DNA of 64,000 nt from Micromonospora sp. WMMD812 (lineage in GTDB: Bacteria > Actinomycetota > Actinomycetes > Mycobacteriales > Micromonosporaceae), in contig NZ_CP114904.1 in assembly GCF_027497215.1 (NCBI RefSeq), forward strand, positions 1,178,001-1,242,000, in the 5' to 3' direction. A program made the translations under genes and the position numbers. Positions 21,456 through 29,995 of the stretch are shown here, one piece after another. The notes beneath the pieces are model-generated. The model was not told the DNA's origin, searched no databases, and saw only the letters and a program-made list of their open reading frames with translations. Positions within the stretch are counted from its first letter, which is position 1. The number at the start of each line of letters is the position of its first letter.

Positions 21456-22649
21456 ATGACCGAAGGCCCCACGGCCGTGCTGCGCCGGCACCCCCTTGCC
21501 GCCGACGCGCTGTTCGCCGCCGGCCTGGTGGCGCTGGACCTGCTGTTCACCCTGCTCACCCCGCGGGAGTTCTGGCCCTGGCGGCTGCCGGCGGCGCTGG
21601 GCTGGAGTGTGCTGTGCGCGGCACCGGTGGCGGTGCGCCGGGTGGCGCCGTGGCCGGCGGTCGCGGCGGCGGTGGCCACCCTGCCCCTGCCGGCGCTGAC
21701 CGGGACGGGTCCGGCCGTGCAGGGGCTGGCGTTCGCCGTGCTGACGTACACCGTCGCCGCGCGGCGGCCGGCCCGGACGGCGGCGCTGGCCGCGCTGCTG
21801 CTGTGGGTGCCGGTGGCGGTGGCGACCGCGGTCGCCCCACCGACCACGCCGCTGGCCGTCGGCCCGACCCTGGTGGTGCTGAACAACCTGCTGGTGGGGT
21901 TGCTGTCCTACGCGATGGGCCGGGTGGTGCACGCCCGCCGGGCGACGACCCGTGCCCTGCGGGAGCGGGCCCGGGTGGCCGAGGAGCGGCAGCGTGCCCT
22001 CGCCGAGCAGGCGGTCGCCGACGAGCGCCGCCGGATCGCCCGCGAACTGCACGACGTGGTGGCGCACCACGTGAGCGTGATGGGGGTGCTGGCCACCGGT
22101 GCCCGCCGGGTGCTGCGCCGTGACCCGGACGCGGCGGACGAGGTGATCGGCACCATCGAGGAGACCGGCCGGGCCACGCTGCGCGAGCTGCGCCGCCTGC
22201 TGGACGTGCTGCGCACCGACGCCGAGCCGGCCGCCGACCTGGCCCCGCAGCCGGGGCTGGCCGGCATCGACGCCCTCGCCGAGCAGGTGCGCGACGCCGG
22301 CCTGCCGGTGACGCTGCGTGTCGAGGGCACCCCGGTCCCGCTGGACGAGGGGGTGGCGCTGGCGGTCTACCGGATCGTGCAGGAGGCGCTCACCAACGCG
22401 CTCAAGCACGCCGGAGCGGCGACCGCCGACGTGCGTCTCGGCTACGGCGCGGACGCGTTGGAGGTGGAGGTGACCGACACCGGGCGGGGGCCGGGGCCCG
22501 GTGTCGACCGGATCGGACACGGCCTGGTGGGCATGCGGGAGCGGGTCGGCCTCTACGGTGGTGTCCTGCGGACCGGCGCGCGCGCCGGCGGCGGCTTCCG
22601 GGTGTACGCGAGGATTCCGGTGGAGCAGCCGGGGCCGGTGGCGGCGTGA
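21456..22649 (+). CDS. NarL-type sensor histidine kinase
   Basis: The 397-residue membrane kinase has about five N-terminal helices (residues 18-150) and no sizeable extracellular domain, so the signal is probably sensed in or at the membrane. A short coiled region follows. Then comes the HisKA_3 phosphoacceptor ERRRIARELHDVVAHHVSVM and an HATPase domain with DTGRGPGPG and GHGLVGMRERVGLYGG. Its stop precedes the response regulator start by 18 bp. The pair probably controls the ABC exporter downstream. Confidence 0.93.
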   Translation: MTEGPTAVLRRHPLAADALFAAGLVALDLLFTLLTPREFWPWRLPAALGWSVLCAAPVAVRRVAPWPAVAAAVATLPLPALTGTGPAVQGLAFAVLTYTVAARRPARTAALAALLLWVPVAVATAVAPPTTPLAVGPTLVVLNNLLVGLLSYAMGRVVHARRATTRALRERARVAEERQRALAEQAVADERRRIARELHDVVAHHVSVMGVLATGARRVLRRDPDAADEVIGTIEETGRATLRELRRLLDVLRTDAEPAADLAPQPGLAGIDALAEQVRDAGLPVTLRVEGTPVPLDEGVALAVYRIVQEALTNALKHAGAATADVRLGYGADALEVEVTDTGRGPGPGVDRIGHGLVGMRERVGLYGGVLRTGARAGGGFRVYARIPVEQPGPVAA

Positions 22650-22667
22650 GGGGTGGCGGGAGACGAG

Positions 22668-23348
22668 ATGACCGATCAGGCGGCACGGCCGGTGCGGATC
22701 CTGCTCGCCGACGACCAGCCGCTGCTGCGCACCGGGTTCCGGATGGTGCTGGGCGCGGAGGACGACCTGGACATCGTCGCCGAGGCCGGTGACGGTGTGG
22801 AGGCGGTGGACCTGTCCCGCCGGTTGCTGCCGGACGTGGTGCTGATGGACATCCGGATGCCCCGGATGGACGGGGTCGCCGCGACCCGGGCCATCGTCGA
22901 CGCCCGGCTGCCGGTGCGGGTGCTGATCCTCACCACCTTCGACCTCGACGAGTACGTGGTGGGGGCGCTGCGCGCCGGGGCGAGTGGCTTCCTGGCCAAG
23001 GACGTGCCGGCCGAGGACCTGGTCACCGCCATCCGCACGGTGGCCGCCGGGGAGGCGGTGGTGGCGCCGCGGATCCTCAAACGGCTGCTGGACCGCTTCG
23101 CCGACATGCTGCCGGACCCGTCGGCGGCGCCGCCGCGGTCGCTGGGCGCGCTCACCGACCGGGAGCGGGAGGTGCTGGTGCAGGTGGCGCGCGGCCTGTC
23201 CAACGCCGAGATCGCCGCGGCGCTGTCGGTCAGCGAGACCACGATCAAGACGCACGTCGGGCACGTGCTCACCAAGCTCGGGCTCCGCGACCGGGTGCAG
23301 GCGGTGGTCCTCGCGTACGAGACGGGGCTGGTCCGTCCCGGGGCGTAG
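22668..23348 (+). CDS. NarL/FixJ-family response regulator
   Basis: The 226-residue regulator has a receiver domain with acidic pocket D15/D16, phosphoacceptor Asp61 (VLMDIRMPRMDG) and the switch and Lys residues in LTTFDLDEYV and FLAKDVPAEDL. The LuxR-type HTH follows at about residues 160-222 (LTDREREVLVQVARGLSNAEI). The ATG at 22668 has GGGAG upstream; a GTG at 22653 is possible. It probably binds the palindrome at 23537-23552 upstream of the ABC transporter. Confidence 0.94.
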   Translation: MTDQAARPVRILLADDQPLLRTGFRMVLGAEDDLDIVAEAGDGVEAVDLSRRLLPDVVLMDIRMPRMDGVAATRAIVDARLPVRVLILTTFDLDEYVVGALRAGASGFLAKDVPAEDLVTAIRTVAAGEAVVAPRILKRLLDRFADMLPDPSAAPPRSLGALTDREREVLVQVARGLSNAEIAAALSVSETTIKTHVGHVLTKLGLRDRVQAVVLAYETGLVRPGA

Positions 23349-23536
23349 GAAGCGCCGCCCGGCTACCTCCCCGGTCGTACTCGAAGATCCCTCCCCGGCC
23401 TGACGGCCCGGTTGCCGTCGTCACCTACCGTGACCGGAGACGGTCCGGCGCGGTTGACCCTCACGTGGCGTCAGCTCCTAGCGTCGGGCCGGGGTGTCGT
23501 TCCCGCCGACCGGAAACGCGGTCGACGGGGTGCCGA

Positions 23537-23552
23537 TCAGGGTCAACCCTGA
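23537..23552. promoter_or_regulatory. Palindromic candidate operator of the ABC exporter
   Basis: A perfect inverted repeat, TCAGGGT-CA-ACCCTGA, lies 151 bp before the GTG of the ABC ATPase gene. A related half-site (GACCCTCA) occurs about 85 bp further upstream. It is the most regular sequence in the 355 bp gap (23349-23703) between the response regulator and transporter genes. That position makes it a likely binding site for the adjacent regulator. No further gene was seen in the gap. Confidence 0.5.
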
Positions 23553-23703
23553 GCCGGGATGGGGGGCACCCGCAGCGCGGAAATCCGCGCCGGCTCCGCC
23601 CGAAGTCGGACGGAACCGGGTCGGGAAGCACCGACGATGGGAGTGGCCGCGCCGGACCAGCGGGGGCGGCGCGGAATCGGGACAGACGGAAGAGGTAGAT
23701 GAC

Positions 23704-24471
23704 GTGACCGCGACGGTAGGCCGGCAGGCGCAGGCCGCGGCCCGGGCGAACGACGTGTGGAAGGTGTTTGGCAGCGGCGAGGCGCAGGTCATCGCGCTGC
23801 GGGGGGTGACCGCGGAGTTCGAGCGCGGACGGTTCACGGCGATCATGGGCCCGTCGGGTTCCGGCAAGTCGACGCTGATGCACTGCCTGGCGGGCCTGGA
23901 CACGGTGACTCGGGGGGCGGTGTCGATCGGCGACACCACGGTCACCGGCCTCGGCGACGCCGGGCTGACCAAGCTGCGGCGGGACAAGGTGGGCTTCATC
24001 TTCCAGCAGTTCAACCTGCTGCCCACGCTCACGGCGAAGGAGAACATCCTCCTGCCGATGTCGATCGCCGGTCGCAAGCCCGACCCGGCCTGGTACGACA
24101 CCGTGATCGACACGGTCGGCCTGCGCGACCGGCTGGACCACCGGCCGGCGCAGCTCTCCGGCGGGCAGCAGCAGCGGGTCGCGTGCGCCCGGGCACTGGT
24201 GTCCCGGCCCGAGGTGATCTTCGCCGACGAGCCGACCGGCAACCTGGACTCCCGCTCCGGCGCCGAGGTGCTGAACTTCCTGCGCAACTCGGTCCGCGAA
24301 CACGGCCAGACGATCGTCATGGTCACCCACGACCCGACCGCCGCCGCGTACGCCGACCGGGTGGTCTTCCTCGCCGACGGGCAGATCGTCTCGGAGCTGA
24401 TCGAGCCGACCGCCGACACGGTGCTGGACACCATGAAGAAGCTGGACGCCCCCGCCGAGGTGAACGGCTGA
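23704..24471 (+). CDS. MacB/LolD-type ABC transporter ATPase
   Basis: The 255-residue ATPase has Walker A GPSGSGKST at residues 49-57, a Q-loop in GFIFQQFNLLPTLTA, signature LSGGQQQRV and Walker B VIFADEPTGNLDSRSG, all typical of the MacB/LolD class. The GTG start follows GGAAGAGG. Its stop overlaps the permease ATG by one base. Together they would act as a mechanotransmitting exporter or extractor of membrane-active compounds. The substrate cannot be deduced. Confidence 0.95.
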   Translation: MTATVGRQAQAAARANDVWKVFGSGEAQVIALRGVTAEFERGRFTAIMGPSGSGKSTLMHCLAGLDTVTRGAVSIGDTTVTGLGDAGLTKLRRDKVGFIFQQFNLLPTLTAKENILLPMSIAGRKPDPAWYDTVIDTVGLRDRLDHRPAQLSGGQQQRVACARALVSRPEVIFADEPTGNLDSRSGAEVLNFLRNSVREHGQTIVMVTHDPTAAAYADRVVFLADGQIVSELIEPTADTVLDTMKKLDAPAEVNG

Positions 24472-27020
24472 TGTTCCGGGCGACCCTGAAGAGCCTGCTG
24501 GCCCGCAAGCTGCGGCTCATCCTCTCCGGGCTGGCGGTCGTGCTGGGGGTGATGTTCGTCTCCGGCGCGTTCGTGCTCACCGACACGCTGGGCCGCTCGT
24601 TCGACGCGATCTTCGCCGACGCGTACGAGGGCGTGGACGTCAACGTGGCCGCCAAGCCGAAGATCGAGATGTCGGAGTTCGAGGGCGAGCAGGCGGCTCC
24701 GCCACTGCCGGCGTCGACGGTGGAGAGGGTCCGGGCGGTGCCGGGGGTGGCCGAGGCCACCGGCGTCATCGCCGCCGACGGCGCGCGGCTGATCGGCAGC
24801 AACGGCAAGGTGGTGGCCTCGTTCGGGCCGCCGCAGCTGGGCGAGAACTGGACCGGCGAGACCGACCTGGTGCGGCTGCGCGAGGGGCGCGAGCCGCGCG
24901 CCGACGACGAGATCGTCATCAACGCGGGGCTGGCCGCCGCCGGCAAGGTGAAGGTCGGTGACCGGGTCGGTGTGCTGACCCTGCAGCCGAAGCGCGACTT
25001 CACCATCGTGGGCGTTTTCGGCTACAGCGGCGGGCGCGACTCGATCGGCGGCAGCAACGAGATCATGTTCACCACCCCGGTGGCGCAGCGGCTGATGCTC
25101 GGCGAGCCGGACACGTTCAACAGCGTGACCGTGAAGGCCGCCGGCGGCGTCTCCGACGAGTCGCTGCGTGACTCGGTGGCGGCGACGCTGGGCGACGGGT
25201 ACGTGGTGAAGACGGGCGAGCAACTCTCCGCCGACGCGGCGGCGGGCTTCCGGGAGGCGCTGTCCTTCTTCAACCGGATCCTGCTCGGCTTCGCCGCGGT
25301 GGCGCTGCTGGTCGGCACGTTCCTGATCCTCAACACCTTCTCGATCGTGGTGGCGCAGCGGACCCGCGAGCTGGCGCTGATGCGCTCGATCGGCGCCAGC
25401 CGGCGGCAGATCATCGGCTCGGTGGTGCTGGAGGCGATCGCCGTCGGCCTGATCGCCTCGGTGCTCGGCCTGGCCGCCGGCATCGGCATCGGTGCGCTGC
25501 TGGCCTGGCTGTTCGGCCAGTTCGCCGGCGGCCTCACCCTGGCCGGGCTGGGCGTGCCGGCGGCCGCGGTGATCGGCTCGTTCGCGGTCGGCCTGGTGAT
25601 CACCGTGGTGGCGGCGCTGCTGCCGGCGCTGCGGGCGTCCCGGATCCCGCCGATCGCGGCGATGCAGGACGTGGCCACCCCGGACCGACCACTCACCAAG
25701 ATCACGGTTACCGGTGGGCTGGTCACCGCGGTCGGGGCCGTGCTGCTCGTCCTCGGGCTGGGCGGCAACGCGGGCGACAACACCCTCGTGACGATCCTGG
25801 CCGGGGTGCTGTTCGCCTTCATCGGGGTGGCCCTGCTGACCCCGCTGATCAGCAAGCCGGTGGTGAGCCTGCTCGGCGCGATCTTCGCCTGGTCGGTGCC
25901 GGGCAAGCTGGGCCGGCTCAACTCGGGCCGCAACCCGCGCCGCACGGCGATCACCGCCGCCGCGCTGATGGTCGGCATCGCCCTGGTCACCGGCGTGACG
26001 GTGATCCTGGACTCGGCGAAGAGCAGCATCAGCGGCCTCGCCCAGGACTCGATCAAGGCCGAGCTGGTGATCGCGGGCGTGCAGAGCGGTCCGCGTCCGC
26101 CGACGTTCGACCCGGCGGTGCTCGAGAAGGCCGCCGCGATCCCCGGCGTCCAGCTGGTCGACGGCGAGTACGGCGACATGGCCGTGGTCGGTGGGGAACG
26201 CACCTGGGTGGGGGCGAGCAGCGACGCCGCCGCGCTGCGGCAGATCTTCGGCATGCAGCCCACCTCCGGCAACCTCGACCGGCTCGAGCCGGGCCAGATG
26301 GCGATCAGCACGGACACGGCGAAGGCGCGCGGGCTGTCGGTCGGTTCGACCGTGCCGGTGCAGCTCTCCCGGGGCGAGGCCCGCACCTACACGGTCACCG
26401 GCATCTACGAGAGCACGCAGCTCACCGGCGGGGTGGTGCTGCCGGCGGAGGCGGTCCGCGACTTCGCCATCCCGCTGCCGATCCAGGGCTTCATCCAGCT
26501 GGCCCCGGGCGCCCGGGTCGCCGACGTGCAGCCGCAGGTGGAGGCGCTGCTCGCCGACTCGCCCGAAGTGTCGGTGGCCGACCGGGACGCGTTCATCGAG
26601 CAGCAGGCCAGTCAGCTCGACGGGCTGCTCACCATGATCCAGATCCTGCTGGCGCTGGCGATCGTGATCGCGGTGCTCGGCATCATCAACACCCTGGCGC
26701 TGTCGGTGCTAGAACGCACCCGGGAGTTGGGCCTGCTGCGGGCGATCGGCCTGCGTCGGGCGCAGACCATGCGCATGATCACCGTGGAGGCGGTGGTGAT
26801 CTCGGTGTTCGGCGCGCTGCTCGGCGTCGCCGTCGGCACCGGCCTCGGCGCCGCGGTGGTCGAGGCGCTCAAGGACGAGGGGATCACCGACCTGGTCCTG
26901 CCCTGGTCGCAGATGGGGGTCTTCCTCGGCCTCGCCGCGTTCGTCGGCGTGGTCGCGGCGGTGCTGCCCGCGATCCGGGCCGCCCGGATCAACGTCCTGG
27001 GCGCCATCGCCCACGACTGA
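24471..27020 (+). CDS. FtsX-like ABC transporter permease, two-module
   Basis: This 849-residue permease has the duplicated FtsX layout. A first helix and a MacB-like periplasmic domain (about 40-250) are followed by three helices (about 265-395). A second helix near 480-500 and another extracytoplasmic domain (about 510-700) then precede three C-terminal helices. Typical FtsX motifs RTRELALMRSIGASRRQI and RTRELGLLRAIGLRRAQT mark both modules. Fused eight-to-ten-helix permeases of this kind are common in actinobacteria and pair with a LolD-like ATPase, as here. Confidence 0.93.
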   Translation: MFRATLKSLLARKLRLILSGLAVVLGVMFVSGAFVLTDTLGRSFDAIFADAYEGVDVNVAAKPKIEMSEFEGEQAAPPLPASTVERVRAVPGVAEATGVIAADGARLIGSNGKVVASFGPPQLGENWTGETDLVRLREGREPRADDEIVINAGLAAAGKVKVGDRVGVLTLQPKRDFTIVGVFGYSGGRDSIGGSNEIMFTTPVAQRLMLGEPDTFNSVTVKAAGGVSDESLRDSVAATLGDGYVVKTGEQLSADAAAGFREALSFFNRILLGFAAVALLVGTFLILNTFSIVVAQRTRELALMRSIGASRRQIIGSVVLEAIAVGLIASVLGLAAGIGIGALLAWLFGQFAGGLTLAGLGVPAAAVIGSFAVGLVITVVAALLPALRASRIPPIAAMQDVATPDRPLTKITVTGGLVTAVGAVLLVLGLGGNAGDNTLVTILAGVLFAFIGVALLTPLISKPVVSLLGAIFAWSVPGKLGRLNSGRNPRRTAITAAALMVGIALVTGVTVILDSAKSSISGLAQDSIKAELVIAGVQSGPRPPTFDPAVLEKAAAIPGVQLVDGEYGDMAVVGGERTWVGASSDAAALRQIFGMQPTSGNLDRLEPGQMAISTDTAKARGLSVGSTVPVQLSRGEARTYTVTGIYESTQLTGGVVLPAEAVRDFAIPLPIQGFIQLAPGARVADVQPQVEALLADSPEVSVADRDAFIEQQASQLDGLLTMIQILLALAIVIAVLGIINTLALSVLERTRELGLLRAIGLRRAQTMRMITVEAVVISVFGALLGVAVGTGLGAAVVEALKDEGITDLVLPWSQMGVFLGLAAFVGVVAAVLPAIRAARINVLGAIAHD

Positions 27021-27029
27021 CCCGCCCAC

Positions 27030-27065
27030 GACGAGGGGCCCCGCCGGTCGGCGGGGCCCCTCGTC
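27030..27065. terminator. Bidirectional hairpin terminator
   Basis: Perfect 16-bp arms (27030-27045 and 27050-27065) with a 4-nt loop lie between the convergent permease and HAD genes, within 10 bp of both stops. Confidence 0.85.
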
Positions 27066-27074
27066 ACGTCCCCG

Positions 27075-27773
27075 TCAGGCCGGCCGCTGACCGAGCAACG
27101 CGGCGAGCAGCTCCAGGTCCGCCGCGGTCAGGCTCTCCACCTGGTGTACGCCCTCCGTCGCCGGCAGCGGCACCTCGGCGGGTACGGCCAGCACGGCGGC
27201 GCCGGCGGCAAGGGCACTGGCCACCCCGGTCGCCGAGTCCTCGATCGCCACGCACCGCTCGATCGGCACGTTCAGCAGCCGGGCAGCGGTCAGGTACGGC
27301 TCCGGGTGCGGCTTGGCCGCGTCCACCTCGTCGCCGCAGACCACCGCGTCGAAGCTGTCCCGGCCGAGGGTGTCCAGGGCGATGTCCACCAGCGGCCGGC
27401 CGCTGGACGTGACCAGGGCGGTCGGGATGCCGGCCGCGCGGACCGCCTTCAGCAGCGCCAGCGCGCCCGGGCGCCACCGCAGCCCGGTGCGGAACAGCTC
27501 GAGGATCCGAGCGTTGATCCAGGCGGCGCTCGCCTCCGGGTCACGCTCCGGTTGGCCGAGGTCGTCGTGGAGGATGCGCATCGACGCGTCCATGCTGGTG
27601 CCGATGATCGCCCTGCGGGCCGCGTCGGAGAGTGTGCCCCCGTACGTCTGGGCGAGCTCCTGCAGTGCGACGTCCCACAGCTTCTCGCTGTCGATCAGGG
27701 TGCCGTCCATGTCGAAGAGCACGGCGGCGGGGTGGTGGCTGCTCAGCGGATTCTCCAGCGTGGTGACCGACAT
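27075..27773 (-). CDS. HAD-superfamily phosphatase
   Basis: This 232-residue beta-phosphoglucomutase/phosphatase-like HAD protein has all four motifs: VLFDMDGTLIDS (nucleophile and acid Asp), ALVTSSGRP, the Lys in DAAKPHPEPYL, and AIEDSATGVASA. The helical cap lies between motifs I and II. The substrate is probably a small phosphorylated sugar or metabolite and cannot be named. Transcribed alone, it is convergent to the ABC operon. Confidence 0.88.
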   Translation of the reverse strand: MSVTTLENPLSSHHPAAVLFDMDGTLIDSEKLWDVALQELAQTYGGTLSDAARRAIIGTSMDASMRILHDDLGQPERDPEASAAWINARILELFRTGLRWRPGALALLKAVRAAGIPTALVTSSGRPLVDIALDTLGRDSFDAVVCGDEVDAAKPHPEPYLTAARLLNVPIERCVAIEDSATGVASALAAGAAVLAVPAEVPLPATEGVHQVESLTAADLELLAALLGQRPA

Positions 27774-27843
27774 GCCGGGATCCTCTCAGGGCCGTCGAGG
27801 GACGGTCGCCGGGGTGCCGCCGGAGGTGACGCAGCCAATCCGC

Positions 27844-28587
27844 TCAGCCCAGGTCGCAGGCCGCCAGCGAGCGCTCGTAGCCCCGGAAGAAGGACTCGCT
27901 TCGCTGCTCGGCCGTGCCGTGCGAGCCCTCCGCGAACCACGGCTGGTCGGGGTCGTCGCCGACCGCGGCCAGCCCCTCCCGGAACTCCTCCAGGTCGCCC
28001 GCTTCGAGGGTCAGGTCGCCGGAGCGCACCGAGTCGCCGAGGTACGCGCCGGCCATGCAGTCGGCCTGCAGCTCCTGCTGGATGGTGAAGTCGTAGCGGA
28101 TGCCGAGCCGCACCTGGATGCCGTGGGCGTACTCGTGGCCGAGCAGGTAGAACACGAACGCGTCGCCCACCCGCCGGAACGCGGCCACCGACCAGTTGAC
28201 GTCGTACGCGATGAAGTCGCCCTGCGAGCAGTAGACCGCGTTGTTGCGCGGCAGCGGCTGCCCGCCGCAGGAGACCTGCCCCTCCCGCTGGTAGGGGGTG
28301 ATCCGCCGGATCGGGCGGAACTGCTGCCCCGACTCGCGGAACTGGGCCGCCCAGTAGCGCTCGGCCACCGCCTGCGCGTCTGTGACGTCCTGGGCGAACT
28401 CCTCGACGCTGGTGGTGCCGTCGGCCCGGGTGGCCGACGGGTCCGCCGACGCCGCCGTCCGTTCCGCCCCCGGCCGGGGGGCCTGGGGGTCGGGCGCCCC
28501 GCCGACGAAGCAGCCGGCCGAGACGACCACCGCCACCAGCAGGCCGGCCAGCGAAGCCCGAGAATGACGTACCGAGCGTGTCCCCAC
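27844..28587 (-). CDS. Secreted neutral zinc metallopeptidase lipoprotein
   Basis: This protein belongs to the YpfJ-like neutral zinc metallopeptidase family. From the GTG at 28587 (preceded by GGGGAGGG) it is 247 residues. It has a signal peptide with a lipobox (VVSAGC) and a Pro/Ala-rich linker. The catalytic domain has GHEYAHGIQ (HExxH zinc site), the ELQADCMAG segment with the third ligand region, and paired cysteines (VSCGG, VYCSQGD). It is predicted to act outside the membrane. The substrate is unknown. The upstream ATG at 28608 is an alternative start. Confidence 0.85.
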   Translation of the reverse strand: MGTRSVRHSRASLAGLLVAVVVSAGCFVGGAPDPQAPRPGAERTAASADPSATRADGTTSVEEFAQDVTDAQAVAERYWAAQFRESGQQFRPIRRITPYQREGQVSCGGQPLPRNNAVYCSQGDFIAYDVNWSVAAFRRVGDAFVFYLLGHEYAHGIQVRLGIRYDFTIQQELQADCMAGAYLGDSVRSGDLTLEAGDLEEFREGLAAVGDDPDQPWFAEGSHGTAEQRSESFFRGYERSLAACDLG

Positions 28588-28706
28588 AGTGCCCTCCCCG
28601 GCCTTCATGCTGCCGCACGCAGTACCCCGTCGGCGCGTACGCCATGCGACCATCCCTACGGCCGGACGGCCGTGGGGGTTCAGCAAGGGACGTACACGCT
28701 CGTCGG

Positions 28707-29414
28707 TCATTCCGCCGGTGCCCCCGTCTCGCCGGAGGGCGTCGTCGGCCGGACCGTGTCACCACGGGGAGCCGGTGTGCGCTCCGCCGATGACCGCCCG
28801 CCCGTTGACGGGGCCCGCTCGGGCGGAGTCGGAAAGGAGGTGAACAGGGCGGCCACCTCTTCCGGCTGCCGGCCTTCCCAGCCCTCGAAGAACCACCGCT
28901 GGGGCATGCTGCGCAGTGCCAGCCGGCTACGCAGCTTCGAGGGCGGCAGGTCGAGGGCACGACGTGCCAGGTCCTCGAAGTACATCTCGTAGTTCGGATC
29001 GTTGCGCCGCTGTCGCTCGTTCGCGATGTACGGCGACAACCTCGCCCAGGACCGCAGGATCGAGCCACCCATCGCGCTGGTGGGCACCACCTCGTCGATG
29101 ACGTTGTTGGCGACGAGAAGGCCGACCGAGTTGAAGAAGCCGCCGACGGCGACCACGTGCTGCCGCGCCTCGCCGACCAGGTCGGACGTGCCGCTGGCCG
29201 CCGGCGGATACTCCTCCCAGAGGCGGTGCTGGAGGTAGTGCAGGTGTTCCTTGAACGCGGGGTCCCGGAACTCCGTGAAGATGTCGACGATCACCGGCAG
29301 GAGGTTGTTGTGCCGCATGAGGCGTGCCTGCCGCAGCGCCAGAATGGTCGACACGATCACCGCCACCAGGGAGAAGGCCAGCGTCAGCACATTGATGAGC
29401 TGAACGTCGTCCAC
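28707..29414 (-). CDS. DUF4760-like membrane-anchored protein
   Basis: From the GTG at 29414 this is 235 residues. It has one N-terminal membrane helix (about 6-28), then RQARLMRHNN and a helical soluble domain to about residue 175 resembling DUF4760. A Ser/Thr/Pro-rich tail follows. A second protein with the same architecture is encoded at 43242-43823, including the RQ...N motif after the helix and YI..ER near the end of the domain. The function of the family is unknown. A GTG at 29468 could give a longer form. Confidence 0.7.
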   Translation of the reverse strand: MDDVQLINVLTLAFSLVAVIVSTILALRQARLMRHNNLLPVIVDIFTEFRDPAFKEHLHYLQHRLWEEYPPAASGTSDLVGEARQHVVAVGGFFNSVGLLVANNVIDEVVPTSAMGGSILRSWARLSPYIANERQRRNDPNYEMYFEDLARRALDLPPSKLRSRLALRSMPQRWFFEGWEGRQPEEVAALFTSFPTPPERAPSTGGRSSAERTPAPRGDTVRPTTPSGETGAPAE

Positions 29415-29590
29415 GCGACCCGCCCCCGTCCGATCGTCGAAGATCCGGATCGATGTTAGAGGTGACACGCAACGTGGCCGGGCGCGAGGATCCTCGTGAA
29501 CGGGTGGCCGGGCCGATGTCCGGAACCGTCGGGCGGCCTCGACGTCTCCGGTGAGCGGCGCCGCGACGGCGCCGACGGAGGGAGAAGACC

Positions 29591-29992
29591 GTGAAGTACA
29601 TGATCCTGCTGTACGGCTCGCAACAGGACTACGACGTGCTGTCCGGGCGGCCCAGCGACCGGCCGGCCATGACGGCCGAGCAGGTCGCGGCGATGCACGC
29701 GCACATGGAGAAGGTCCACCAGGCGCTGGTGGAGTCCGGCGAGCTGGTCGACGCGCGCGGGCTGACCGCGCCGGTCCACGCCCGGCGGGTGCAGCTCAAG
29801 GGCGGCCTGCCGGTGGTGACGGACGGGCCGTACCCGGAGACGCAGGAGGTGCTCGCCGGCTACACGATCGTGGAGTGCGCCAGCTTCGACCGAGCCACGG
29901 AGATCGCCGCCGGGTTCGTGAACCCGGACGCGTCCGGCGAGTACGTCGACGTGCGGCCGGTGGTCGACGGCCTCGAGGATCTGGCCGGCTGA
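29591..29992 (+). CDS. DGPF/YCII-related protein
   Basis: This 133-residue protein is of the YCII-related DGPF family. It has the N-terminal MKYMILLYG strand and the diagnostic TDGPYPETQEVLAGYTIVE segment, in which DGPY replaces DGPF. The GTG start follows GGAGGGAGAAG. It lies 3 bp before an ECF sigma factor of about 410 residues, the arrangement known for the ECF42 group. It is presumed to be part of the same regulatory unit. The biochemical role is not established. Confidence 0.9.
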   Translation: MKYMILLYGSQQDYDVLSGRPSDRPAMTAEQVAAMHAHMEKVHQALVESGELVDARGLTAPVHARRVQLKGGLPVVTDGPYPETQEVLAGYTIVECASFDRATEIAAGFVNPDASGEYVDVRPVVDGLEDLAG

Positions 29993-29995
29993 GCG

